A stretch of DNA of 64,000 nt from an uncultured Muribaculaceae bacterium. Lineage in GTDB: Bacteria; Bacteroidota; Bacteroidia; Bacteroidales; Muribaculaceae. The notes under the pieces are model-generated. The model was not told the DNA's origin, made no database searches, and was given only the letters and a program-made list of their open reading frames with translations. Positions 27,355-34,763 of this stretch are shown piece by piece. The number at the start of each line of letters is the position of its first letter. Position 1 is the stretch's first letter. Both the position numbers and the translations under genes were made by a program. The stretch is from positions 195,051 to 259,050 of the forward strand of contig CAJTQV010000003.1 of the NCBI GenBank assembly GCA_910578385.1, given 5' to 3'.

Positions 27355-27708
27355 ATGGAAGAAGCAAACGACAAGACACCCGCCGCGCAGAGCGGTGAGG
27401 AACTGGCAATAATCGAGAAGACCGTCGAGATGCTCAAGACGGTCTTCGATCCGGAGATTCCCGTCAATATCTATGACCTCGGTCTGGTCTACAAGATTGA
27501 TTATACCCCCGACGACAAGACGCTCCACGTCGATATGACACTCACCGCCCCCTCATGTCCGGCGGCCGACTTCATCCTTGAGGACGTCCGCCAGAAGCTC
27601 ATGAGCGTCAAGGGACCTGAGAAGGTGGACCTCCGCCTCGTCTTCGAGCCGGAATGGAACCAGGACATGATGTCGGAAGAAGCCAAACTTGAACTCGGAT
27701 TTCTGTGA
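27355..27708 (+). CDS. DUF59/MIP18-family Fe-S cluster assembly protein
   Basis: A 117-residue cytosolic protein of the SufT/PaaD-like DUF59 family, involved in maturation or trafficking of Fe-S clusters. The diagnostic DPEIPVNIYDLGLVYKI and LTAPSCPAAD (conserved Cys) are present, as is the C-terminal EPEWNQDMMSEEAK. A roughly 20-residue polar N-terminal extension precedes the domain. Its TGA overlaps the GTG start of the next gene (GTGA), so the two are translationally coupled, although the pairing with an LpxH-like enzyme has no obvious metabolic reason. Confidence 0.9.
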   Translation: MEEANDKTPAAQSGEELAIIEKTVEMLKTVFDPEIPVNIYDLGLVYKIDYTPDDKTLHVDMTLTAPSCPAADFILEDVRQKLMSVKGPEKVDLRLVFEPEWNQDMMSEEAKLELGFL

Positions 27709-28487
27709 TAGCATATTTTCTAAGTGACCTCCACCTCGGCGCACCCTATTTCCCGGACTCGCGCGCGGCGGAGAAACGTGTCGTCGACTTTCTCGATTCA
27801 ATCAAGGAGGAAGCCGACGCAATCTTTCTGTTGGGCGACATACTCGATTACTGGTACGAATACCGCTATGTCGTGCCGCGTGGCTTCGTGCGCTTCTTCG
27901 GCAAGCTCGCCGAGCTTGCCGACCGTGGCATACGCATAGTCTGGTTTATCGGCAACCACGACATCTGGATTTACGACTACCTCCCCTCCGAGCTTGGCGT
28001 TGAGGTCGTTGACGGCTACGCGGTCGAGGAGATTGATGGCCATAAGTTCCTGATGACACATGGTGACGGCATAGGCCGTCTGAAGCCATCGTTCAAGTTG
28101 TTGCGCAAGCTCTTCCGCAACAAGACATGTCAGAAAATGTTCTCGGCCATACACCCGCGCTGGACTGTGCCGTTCGCCTACAACTGGAGCCGCCATTCAC
28201 GCAAGGTCGAGGGCCCGTCGCGTGAGGATGCCGAGCGCATGATGCAGAACATTTTGACCTTCAGCCGCGACTACCATGCCGAGCATCCCGACGTAGACTA
28301 CTACATCTACGGCCACCTCCACCTCTTCGAGCGCGTGGACCTCGGCGACAACGCCACCCTCATAGTCCTCGGCGAATGGATAGCCCGCCACTCCTACGCC
28401 CGCTGGGACGGCACCCGCCTCACCCTCCACACCTACAACCAACACCCAATGCTATGTGTACAAGAGCTGAATGTCTTGAAAAACTAA
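27705..28487 (+). CDS. lpxH: UDP-2,3-diacylglucosamine diphosphatase-like metallophosphoesterase
   Basis: A 260-residue calcineurin-type phosphoesterase. The five metal motifs are in order: SDLHLG, GDILDYW, GNHDIW, THGDGIG and YGHLHLF. The arrangement and length match LpxH, which releases UMP from UDP-2,3-diacylglucosamine in lipid A synthesis at the inner membrane face. The start is GTG at 27705, overlapping the DUF59 stop; SDLHLG must lie near the N-terminus, which excludes later ATGs. No other lipid A genes adjoin, so a different phosphoesterase role is possible. Confidence 0.82.
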   Translation: MIAYFLSDLHLGAPYFPDSRAAEKRVVDFLDSIKEEADAIFLLGDILDYWYEYRYVVPRGFVRFFGKLAELADRGIRIVWFIGNHDIWIYDYLPSELGVEVVDGYAVEEIDGHKFLMTHGDGIGRLKPSFKLLRKLFRNKTCQKMFSAIHPRWTVPFAYNWSRHSRKVEGPSREDAERMMQNILTFSRDYHAEHPDVDYYIYGHLHLFERVDLGDNATLIVLGEWIARHSYARWDGTRLTLHTYNQHPMLCVQELNVLKN

Positions 28488-28747
28488 CAGAAGCGGCACC
28501 ATACATAAAGGAAAAGTATGGCGTGACTTCGATGTGTCTGTTCGGTTCCATGGCGCGGGGAGATAACAAACCCGGCAGCGATATTGATTTATGTGTTGAA
28601 ATGTCATCTACGGCAATGAAAGTATTGGGTCTCAAAGTTTATCTTCAGGAACTGCTCGATACTTCAGTTGACCTCATACGTCGTCACAGCAATCTTCGTC
28701 CCCTGTTCATCTCACAAATAGAAAAAGACGCTATCTATTTCATTTGA
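28454..28747 (+). CDS. MNT-type minimal nucleotidyltransferase (antitoxin-like)
   Basis: A 97-residue DNA polymerase beta-like minimal nucleotidyltransferase. GSMARGDNKPGSDIDL (residues 31-46) has the GS-x-A-R-G motif and the paired Asp residues 43 and 45; the C-terminal SNLRPLFISQIEKDAIYFI is the usual end of MntA-type proteins. In HEPN-MNT (type VII) toxin-antitoxin pairs, MNT proteins adenylylate the HEPN toxin. It begins 34 nt inside the lpxH reading frame, an odd overlap that suggests insertion or deletion at this boundary. Only a remnant of a HEPN partner follows. The base composition is more AT-rich than lpxH. Confidence 0.85.
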   Translation: MCTRAECLEKLTEAAPYIKEKYGVTSMCLFGSMARGDNKPGSDIDLCVEMSSTAMKVLGLKVYLQELLDTSVDLIRRHSNLRPLFISQIEKDAIYFI

Positions 28748-28866
28748 CCAACATATACATCGCCCATGGCTATTTTCAGATTGATGCGGATTTTGTTTAT
28801 GATGTGGTACGGTCAGACCCTGATTCTCTTGATGGAGCAATAAAGCTCCTGCTCACAAAACTGTGA
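28744..28866 (+). pseudogene. C-terminal remnant of a HEPN (DUF86-type) toxin gene
   Basis: Starting in the overlapping last codon of the MNT gene, one frame reads IAHGYFQIDADFVYDVV and continues to KLLLTKL and a TGA at 28864. This is the pattern of the last helix pair of DUF86/HEPN toxins (HxYxxIDxxxVWxxV). The remaining roughly 80-100 N-terminal residues, including the Arg of the RX4-6H site, are absent and there is no start codon, so the toxin cannot be made in full. The identification rests on one short motif. Confidence 0.6.
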
Positions 28867-28936
28867 CGGTGCTGTTAAGCCATCTGGTGGTAACATAAAT
28901 CCCCGTTTATTTAAAGATGTTATTTACCATCTAATG

Positions 28937-29110
28937 TCCCGACAATATTTTGCCTTAAATTCTGTTAATACTTTATAAATGTTTTAAATCTTATTTGCTT
29001 ATGAAAAAACTGTACACTTTTGTCGCAGTTGTCCTAACATTGTCAATGTTTACGGTTGCGCGTGCCCAGGAAGTTCCCGACACACTCGGTTCAAGTTATG
29101 AGCTGGAAGA
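28937..29110 (+). repeat. First copy of a duplicated promoter/signal-peptide segment
   Basis: From 28937 the DNA is almost identical to 34590 onward (constant offset 5653) through the upstream region, ATG and signal peptide, with only scattered changes until about 29085-29110, after which similarity falls to that of diverged paralogs. The left end of the shared block coincides with half of the hairpin at 34568-34604. Confidence 0.85.
28949..28976 (+). promoter_or_regulatory. Possible promoter of the first barrel gene
   Basis: TTTG at 28949-28952 and a partial -7 box TACTTTAT at 28969-28976, 16 bp apart, are conserved in both gene copies. Spacing is shorter than the usual 19-21, so this is a weak call. 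Confidence 0.35.
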
Positions 29111-31115
29111 GGTGGTCGTGGAAGGTCGTACACAAAGGGTTGTAAAATATGGTGTGGAATACATACCCGACAAGAAAACGAAAAAGACATCTATCGATGC
29201 CACCAACCTTCTGCTTCAGATGCAGATTCCCCAACTCAACGTCACCCCCGGTTCCACGACAGTAAAGACAATCTCGGGCAAGGATGTCGCCATGTTCATC
29301 GACTTTGTTCCCGCGACAGATCAGGACATATCGGGTCTGAGACCTGAGGACGTGGTGCGTGTCGAGGTGCTCAACTATCCTGAAGACCCACGTTTCCAGA
29401 GCGCCCCTCATGTAGTCAACTTCATCATGCAGCATTATGAATGGGGAGGATACACTAAACTGACGGCAGCGGGAAGAACGCTGGCATTAGACAGGATAAA
29501 CGGGAGCGTCTATTCAAAGTTTGTATATGACAAATGGACTTTCGACGCAAACGGCAGCGGTGAGTGGACTTACCTGGGACGCAATCCGAGTACCAATACC
29601 CAGGTCTTCCGTGATATAGATTACATGGGGAAACACTATGACGAAATTACGCGCCACACCTTCGGAAGTCACGATTACAACAGTCGTACTAACTCCCAGT
29701 GGGCCTCGGTCAGGGCGAGCTATCAGTCTCAGAATTCCTATATCCAACATTCCATTTCATTCGGACGATCCGGAAAACCGGTGGAGGACAACAAATCCAC
29801 TGTCTCTTTTTCCGAAGGAATAATTGACAGCACAACAAGCCGTACCCTCGGCAGCAATCAGTCAATTTATCCCTCAATCCAAGGTTACTATCAGTTCATG
29901 CTTCCGAAAGGAAACAGCATAATGGCAAGCTGGTCTTTCTCATATGGTTCCACATTAAGTAAATCCAACTACTCCATTGAAGACAAAACTCCCATCATAA
30001 ATAACAACCGTGAGAAAGTCTATTCTCCCACTGCGACGCTGACCTATTCGAAACAGTTCGGCCACGGTAACACCTTCCGGACAGCCCTTATGACATACAA
30101 TTCAATATACAATACTGAGTATGCTGGTTCATACGATGGTCGGCAGGAACTGCTTTCCTCAGAAAACATGCTTTTTCTCGAGTACATGCAGAACTGGCAG
30201 ATGGGTCTCTCGCTGTACACAAGGGTGGGTGCCTCATATGTGGTGGGTCGCGTGAATGGTGTGAATACCCTTGAGCAATGGAATCCCCGTCTGGGGGCGC
30301 AGCTCCAGTATCAGATCAACGACAAGCATTCCGCAAGCATCGAGGGTTGGTGGGGTAATTCGCATCCGCAGCCTTCAACAGCTAATGATGCACTGGTGCA
30401 GAGAAATGAGCTGCTTTGGCTTCAGGGAAACCCGTTTCTGAAGAACACCATCTACATTAATGCCTCTGCATCGTACACCTACATACCGGTCAATATCTTT
30501 TCACTGTCGGCCACAGTAGAGTATGAGGGTAATCCTGACAAGCAGGCATATGAATATTACACCCTGCCGGGCATTGACGGTCTCATACGCCGTTCGATCA
30601 ACAGCGGAACCTATCATACATATTTTGCAGTGCTGTCAGCGACCCTCAAGACACTGAATAACTCGTTGATATTCCAGGTAAACGGTAAAGCCACGAGAGT
30701 GGTTCTTACAGGATGCGATTCGCAGGCAGTAAACTATCTGGTCGCCAACGGTACAGTACAATACTTACATAATAACTTCTCTGCTTCACTATTCTACGAA
30801 TCTCCCTCTAAATATCTCACAGCCTGGGATAATGGATGTCTGCTATCGCTACCAAGCGTTTACGGTCTTAGTGCAAATGTCGCTTTCGGAGATTTCAAAG
30901 CTTCACTCCAGTTTATGAACTGGTTCAACAAAGACAGATTTGTGTCCAGACGGTTCAGCTCTCCCCGTTTCAGCGAAATGTCCGAGATCTGGCATAGGGA
31001 TTTCTCACGCAATATAGCCCTTACTCTGACCTACACCTTCTCTTATGGTAAGAAAGTGAATCAGTATAACGAGCTGCAACAGGGAGGCGGCGTCGGAACG
31101 GCAATTCTTAAATAA
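29001..31115 (+). CDS. TonB-receptor-like outer-membrane beta-barrel protein, copy 1
   Basis: A 704-residue outer-membrane protein. A signal peptide (about 1-23, ending ARA-Q) is followed by a plug-like domain (about 40-150: ELEEVVVEGRTQRVVKYG, then FIDFVPA, LRPEDVVRVEVLNYPEDPRF, HVVNFIMQ) and a long barrel with YTFSYGKKVN near the end. There is no obvious SusC-type N-terminal extension. The family is the OMP_b-brl_3/TonB-receptor type. The ATG at 29001 is used; the TTG two codons upstream is not needed. A second copy is at 34654. Linkage to a peptide maturase and exporter suggests a peptide-related role, by inference only. Confidence 0.8.
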   Translation: MKKLYTFVAVVLTLSMFTVARAQEVPDTLGSSYELEEVVVEGRTQRVVKYGVEYIPDKKTKKTSIDATNLLLQMQIPQLNVTPGSTTVKTISGKDVAMFIDFVPATDQDISGLRPEDVVRVEVLNYPEDPRFQSAPHVVNFIMQHYEWGGYTKLTAAGRTLALDRINGSVYSKFVYDKWTFDANGSGEWTYLGRNPSTNTQVFRDIDYMGKHYDEITRHTFGSHDYNSRTNSQWASVRASYQSQNSYIQHSISFGRSGKPVEDNKSTVSFSEGIIDSTTSRTLGSNQSIYPSIQGYYQFMLPKGNSIMASWSFSYGSTLSKSNYSIEDKTPIINNNREKVYSPTATLTYSKQFGHGNTFRTALMTYNSIYNTEYAGSYDGRQELLSSENMLFLEYMQNWQMGLSLYTRVGASYVVGRVNGVNTLEQWNPRLGAQLQYQINDKHSASIEGWWGNSHPQPSTANDALVQRNELLWLQGNPFLKNTIYINASASYTYIPVNIFSLSATVEYEGNPDKQAYEYYTLPGIDGLIRRSINSGTYHTYFAVLSATLKTLNNSLIFQVNGKATRVVLTGCDSQAVNYLVANGTVQYLHNNFSASLFYESPSKYLTAWDNGCLLSLPSVYGLSANVAFGDFKASLQFMNWFNKDRFVSRRFSSPRFSEMSEIWHRDFSRNIALTLTYTFSYGKKVNQYNELQQGGGVGTAILK

Positions 31116-31133
31116 CTTCCATCTTCGATTTTA

Positions 31134-31169
31134 GTCAGGGATGCACATATGTGCGTCCCTGACTCATTT
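31134..31169 (+). terminator. Terminator after barrel copy 1
   Basis: GTCAGGGA and TCCCTGAC (31134-31141, 31156-31163) with an inner GCACATATGTGC palindrome form a long hairpin, followed by TCATTTT. It separates the barrel gene from the regulator's own promoter. Confidence 0.8.
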
Positions 31170-31191
31170 TGCAATATCATATACCCAAACT

Positions 31192-31219
31192 CTAACATCT
31201 AACATCTAAAACCTAAAAT
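31192..31219 (+). repeat. Heptamer array (4 units) next to the TPR-regulator promoter
   Basis: CTAACAT, CTAACAT, CTAAAAC, CTAAAAT end 6 bp before the -33 TTTG of the promoter at 31226. Same family as the arrays at 19363, 41350 and 58970. Confidence 0.8.
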
Positions 31220-31225
31220 GCAGGA

Positions 31226-31257
31226 TTTGCATATTCGGGAGTAATGTATTAATTTTG
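31226..31257 (+). promoter_or_regulatory. Consensus Bacteroidota promoter of the TPR regulator
   Basis: TTTG (31226-31229), a 20-bp spacer and TAATTTTG (31250-31257) match the -33/-7 consensus exactly. Transcription should start near 31264, giving a leader of about 50 nt. Confidence 0.75.
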
Positions 31258-31312
31258 GGGGTGTGAACATAATCATGCGCGTATCATAAAGATTTGAATG
31301 ATTTCTTAGGCT

Positions 31313-33187
31313 ATGAAGAACCTCCTGACAATCATGTTGGCTCTGGTCCTGCTCGCTCTTCTTCCCTCGTGCGCCGCGCGCGAGGGTCGTCATCGCATGG
31401 ACCTGGTTGATTCACTGATTAATGACCAACCCGACTCGGCATTGAAACTCCTGTTGGCTATGCCCCTCAACCAGCACAGGCGCGGCGCCAACGAGGCCCG
31501 CTACAACATGCTTCTCACCGAAGCCGCCTACAAATCCGATGGAATCACACTTCCCGATTCCATCAATCCCCTCCTCACGGACTCTATAATCGGCATCTCC
31601 GTATCCTACTACGAGCTGCACGGCGAACCCGCCGACAAATCGCGCGCCCGATACCTCGCCGGCATAGTGGATTTCTCTAATGGTGATTACAATGAGGCAA
31701 TCATAGATTTCCTGATGGCAGAGAAGTTCTCCGGTAAATCAGATGATAGTTATAAGAAGGCTTTAGGCTATCGGTCGATAGCGGATTGTTTCGATCAGCT
31801 CCACGACATATCAAGTGCTTTGAGATACTATCGGTTGGCAAGTAAGGAATTTGAAAAAACGCCGTATAAGATATATTTCGACTACAGCTTATATGATGAG
31901 GCCAGAATGCAGATATGTCTGAAAAACTATAATGAAGTTGTCAACCTATTGGACTCATGTGGAAAGAGTGCCTCCAATAGGAATGATTCATCCTTGTTGA
32001 TATATGTTGCACGTCTACGCGGACAGTGCGAAATGCAAATGGATCAGCCATATAAGGCAATAAAAACTTTTAATGAAATTATGAAGGCAGACATTTCTGC
32101 TATGACACCACGTGATTATAGTTTTCTCGGAGAATGTCTTCTTGCTGTTGGAGATTATAAAGGAGCAAAGCAGATTCTTGATTCTTCATTATCGAAACAA
32201 GCTGATATAACAGATTTTTATAACGGTAGTAATAGCTTGATTGAGAAAATTATGGTATATGATGGTGATTACAAAGCTGCTTATGAAAAATCAATTGAGG
32301 GATTAAATTATCAAGGTGAAGTTATTAGTAAGGTTTGGAGAAGAGACTTTAATTCAGTAATTGACCATTATTACAGAGTAGAGGAACGGATTGCGTCCGA
32401 AAATAATAAAAAAATTAAGGAACGGTCAATCTTTATAATAATCATATCAACTATATTGATTATTGTATGTATATTGGTTTATCAGATTCGAATAAACAAG
32501 CTGAGAAGAAAAATGAACGGGGATATGCTGGTGGCACAGAATCTTAAGTCTGAACTCACACAAAGGAACAATCAGATGTCTGTCATGGAATCTATCCTCT
32601 CACATCAGCAAAACGATCTTTCCGTTATTAAAAATAGAATGGAATTAGCCAATGGTGAGCTTGAAACAGCCAAAAGTAAAATAGACAATCAGGAGAAGGA
32701 AAGACAAACCATCGCCTCAAATATGCAATCATTGAAGAGTGCACTTGAATCAAGTGAACAAATTCAGATTCATTTGCAGGATAGTGTGAGGAAGTTGTTG
32801 GGAGAGAAATTTGATATTTTAGATTCCTTATGTATGGCCTATTGTGCCAACAAGGCCAAGACAGATGAAAAGACCAGGATATATAGGCAGGTCATGTCAA
32901 TCTTGTCGAGCTTGAAAGAAGATGTCAAAGTTATCTCTCGCCTTGAAACCACAATAAATATCCATGCAGACAATCTGCTTAAGCGTGTCAGAGAGCAGCT
33001 ACCGAATCTTACGGAGGCAGAAATCAAGCTGTACATATTCTCGGTTTTGGGGATGTCCACTACATCAATGAGTGTTATTTTCGATGTAAATTACAACACA
33101 ATTTGTGTCCGAAAATCAAAACTGAAAAAGAAAATCAAGAGTTCAAATGCTGTTGATGCCGAAAAATTCAGTATGTATATGTCGTAA
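31313..33187 (+). CDS. Membrane TPR protein with C-terminal HTH (putative one-component regulator)
   Basis: A 624-residue probable lipoprotein: a signal sequence ends in lipobox LLPSC (Cys near residue 20). Degenerate TPR-like helices fill about 30-350, one hydrophobic segment lies near 375-395 (FIIIISTILIIVCILVYQI), a coiled coil follows (about 400-490), and the C-terminal 60 residues contain LTEAEIKLYIFSVLGMSTTSMSVIFDVNYNTICVRKSK, a LuxR-like helix-turn-helix arrangement. This is the layout of Bacteroidota regulators that sense outside the membrane and bind DNA inside. The first about 120 codons are GC-rich and host-like; from about 31670 the gene turns sharply AT-rich, suggesting a mosaic. 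It has its own promoter and probably controls the adjacent locus. Confidence 0.78.
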   Translation: MKNLLTIMLALVLLALLPSCAAREGRHRMDLVDSLINDQPDSALKLLLAMPLNQHRRGANEARYNMLLTEAAYKSDGITLPDSINPLLTDSIIGISVSYYELHGEPADKSRARYLAGIVDFSNGDYNEAIIDFLMAEKFSGKSDDSYKKALGYRSIADCFDQLHDISSALRYYRLASKEFEKTPYKIYFDYSLYDEARMQICLKNYNEVVNLLDSCGKSASNRNDSSLLIYVARLRGQCEMQMDQPYKAIKTFNEIMKADISAMTPRDYSFLGECLLAVGDYKGAKQILDSSLSKQADITDFYNGSNSLIEKIMVYDGDYKAAYEKSIEGLNYQGEVISKVWRRDFNSVIDHYYRVEERIASENNKKIKERSIFIIIISTILIIVCILVYQIRINKLRRKMNGDMLVAQNLKSELTQRNNQMSVMESILSHQQNDLSVIKNRMELANGELETAKSKIDNQEKERQTIASNMQSLKSALESSEQIQIHLQDSVRKLLGEKFDILDSLCMAYCANKAKTDEKTRIYRQVMSILSSLKEDVKVISRLETTINIHADNLLKRVREQLPNLTEAEIKLYIFSVLGMSTTSMSVIFDVNYNTICVRKSKLKKKIKSSNAVDAEKFSMYMS

Positions 33188-33251
33188 GTTGCCTATTAAC
33201 AGTTAGATAGCATTACTATTTCTGTTTTATTGGGATAAATTCCTGATTTAT

Positions 33252-33303
33252 AGCAAGATACACACGAGAAATATTTAAAAATATTTCTCGTGTGTATCTT
33301 GCT
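33252..33303. other. Perfect 25-bp inverted repeat (2-nt loop)
   Basis: Arms 33252-33276 and 33279-33303 are exact reverse complements, starting AGCAAGATACACACGAG. It lies 65 bp after the TPR-regulator stop. The length suits a terminator, but no T run follows on the + strand; a very long perfect cruciform-capable site is also compatible with a recombination or regulator target. Confidence 0.8.
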
Positions 33304-33376
33304 TATAATCTGAAGTTTGTGCTTTATTGGCGAAATAATTTTCTGGCCGAATAATGTAAAATTTAAAATGCCGCCC

Positions 33377-33384
33377 TAATTTTG
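33377..33384 (+). promoter_or_regulatory. -7 element of the DUF3244 gene
   Basis: TAATTTTG, full consensus, 26 bp before the ATG at 33411. No TTTG is found at -33, which may mean that the promoter needs an activator such as the neighbouring TPR regulator. Confidence 0.5.
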
Positions 33385-33410
33385 CAACCGAAATCAAATT
33401 CATTTTAGCT

Positions 33411-33785
33411 ATGAATTATAAAAGAATAAAAACCGCTTTCTGTTTAATGCTGGCTACTTCAAGCCTTGCAATAGCAGACGGCACTGTGGGTAATAATTTG
33501 GATGTCGTTTTAAAGCCATCAGTACCGGCTTCGCGTCCGAAGGCTCCTGCCAAAGAAACGGTCTATATGACCTATGACCCGTATGCGGGTACGTGTACCT
33601 TTACCATGAGTCCAGCCATCGAGTCGATGCAGATTCTTATCGAGAACTCTGCTGCCGGTATCGTAATCTATGATGAGGTGACTCAGGAGTACCCTGTCAT
33701 CGACGCAACCATGCCGGGTGGTAACTATTCGATTACTTGTACCGCCAATACAGGGAGCGTGTTCGAAGCAACTTTTTCCTTGTAA
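33411..33785 (+). CDS. Secreted DUF3244-like beta-sandwich protein
   Basis: A 124-residue exported protein. Signal peptide about 1-22 (ASSLAIAD region). The mature part is a single small beta domain: VYMTYDPYAGTCTFTMSP, MQILIENSAAGIVIYDE, then PGGNYSITCTANTGSVFEATFSL, matching the DUF3244 pattern of a final GxYxIxxxxxxGxxxxGxF strand pair. It holds two cysteines. These small secreted proteins often accompany TPR regulators in Bacteroidota; their function is not known. It stands 22 bp before the radical-SAM gene and is probably co-transcribed. It is not a typical precursor peptide because it lacks a double-glycine leader. Confidence 0.7.
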   Translation: MNYKRIKTAFCLMLATSSLAIADGTVGNNLDVVLKPSVPASRPKAPAKETVYMTYDPYAGTCTFTMSPAIESMQILIENSAAGIVIYDEVTQEYPVIDATMPGGNYSITCTANTGSVFEATFSL

Positions 33786-34414
33786 TGGATACAAAATGCG
33801 CTAAGCCATGAAGCCAAGTAAGTATAATTACATCGTTCCATTTGGAGAGAAACATGTCTTCTTCAACGGAATTACCCAAGCTTTCTTTATGGTCTCAAAT
33901 GACCATAAAGATGCCTATCAGACAATCCTCGCCAATCCGGATGATAACGAGTCGGAATTTCAGGCGTTCATCGAAAAAATGAAGGTTCAGGGTTTTATTC
34001 TTGACGATGAGACCGACGAGATTGATATGGTAAAGAAGAAATATCATGCTCTCAGATGTCCCGAGCAATATTTTCTGATGGTTCTTCCTACATATCAGTG
34101 TAATTTGCGATGCTGGTATTGCATTCAGAATCATGAGGACTTGTATATGTCTGATGAGACGTTCGCCCGTGTCAAGAAACTTATCGAAAGAAAAGTCTCT
34201 GACGATTCCGTCAAGGATTTTCATCTGTCATGGTTTGGTGGAGAGCCGCTTATGGAATATGACAAAGTTCTTGAATTGACCCGATTTTCTCAAAATCTCT
34301 GTAACAAGATTGGGAAAACGTTCTCCTCCGCCATCACAACCAATGGCACACTGCTTAATCCTGAACGGATTGAGGAGTTGCGTGACGCAGGGGTGGTGTA
34401 TTATCAAATGTCTC

Positions 34415-34567
34415 GAAATCCACGGTGGGGCAGGTGGCGCAAGAGGGATAGCTATCAATGTCTATTGCAACGGTGCCAAATGCGGAGACGGATGCATAGA
34501 AGAAAAGAAATCGGTACAATGTGCGTTGCACATATACTGTGGAGAGAATACTCAGTGTACGGGTTAA
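34415..34567 (+). pseudogene. Core and GG site of a six-cysteine RiPP precursor, leader lost
   Basis: In the frame one base off the maturase, the DNA reads EIHGG followed by AGGARGIAINVY and a cysteine-rich end. EIHGG (34415-34429) is the classical double-glycine leader end recognised by C39 peptidases; the 45-residue core has six cysteines spaced C-x4-C-x3-C-x8-C-x5-C-x5-C and ends TG-TAA at 34567. A terminator follows at once. Upstream in this frame lies only the shadow of the maturase, so the true leader and start codon appear deleted, at about 34408. Not expressed unless by frameshifting. Confidence 0.65.
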
Positions 34568-34604
34568 AAAATATTGTCGGGATTCAATATCCCGACAATA
34601 TTTT
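34568..34604 (+). terminator. Terminator after the peptide remnant
   Basis: A 15-bp perfect inverted repeat (34568-34582, 34590-34604; arm AAAATATTGTCGGGA) with a 7-nt loop follows directly after the peptide stop and ends in TTTT. Its right arm is also the left edge of the duplicated promoter block. Confidence 0.8.
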
Positions 34605-34763
34605 GCCTTAAATTCTGTTAATACTTTATAAATGTTTTAAATTTTATTTGCTTATGAAAAAACTGTACACTTTTCTTGCAGTTGTCCTGACATTGTCAAT
34701 GTTTACGGTTGCGCGTGCCCAGGAAGTTCCCGACACCCTCGGTTCAAGCTATGAACTGGATGA
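34590..34763 (+). repeat. Second copy of the duplicated promoter/signal-peptide segment
   Basis: Counterpart of 28937-29110. The stretch before the ATG differs at a single position (ATTTTATT instead of ATCTTATT), and the signal-peptide codons at a handful. Confidence 0.85.

Larger units (their letters stand above)
33808..34611 (+). pseudogene. Truncated radical-SAM/SPASM-type peptide maturase
   Basis: Residues about 1-200 read as a Bacteroidota radical-SAM peptide maturase: an N-terminal recognition-like region (about 1-90), the 4Fe-4S motif CNLRCWYC (C98, C102, C105), FGGEP (143-147), and ITTNGTLL (176-183). The normal next strand (ITIDG-type) and the whole C-terminal SPASM cysteine cluster are missing. 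From about residue 200 (near 34408) the frame becomes Arg/Trp-rich nonsense to a stop at 34611, while another frame there is coding-like (next feature). The reading frame is open, but the product would lack half of the barrel and the auxiliary clusters, so I class it as a broken gene. Confidence 0.8.

Noticed and set aside
34310..34414. Upstream part of the peptide frame as a genuine leader
   Set aside because: It is the out-of-frame shadow of conserved maturase sequence, so it cannot be an evolved leader peptide.
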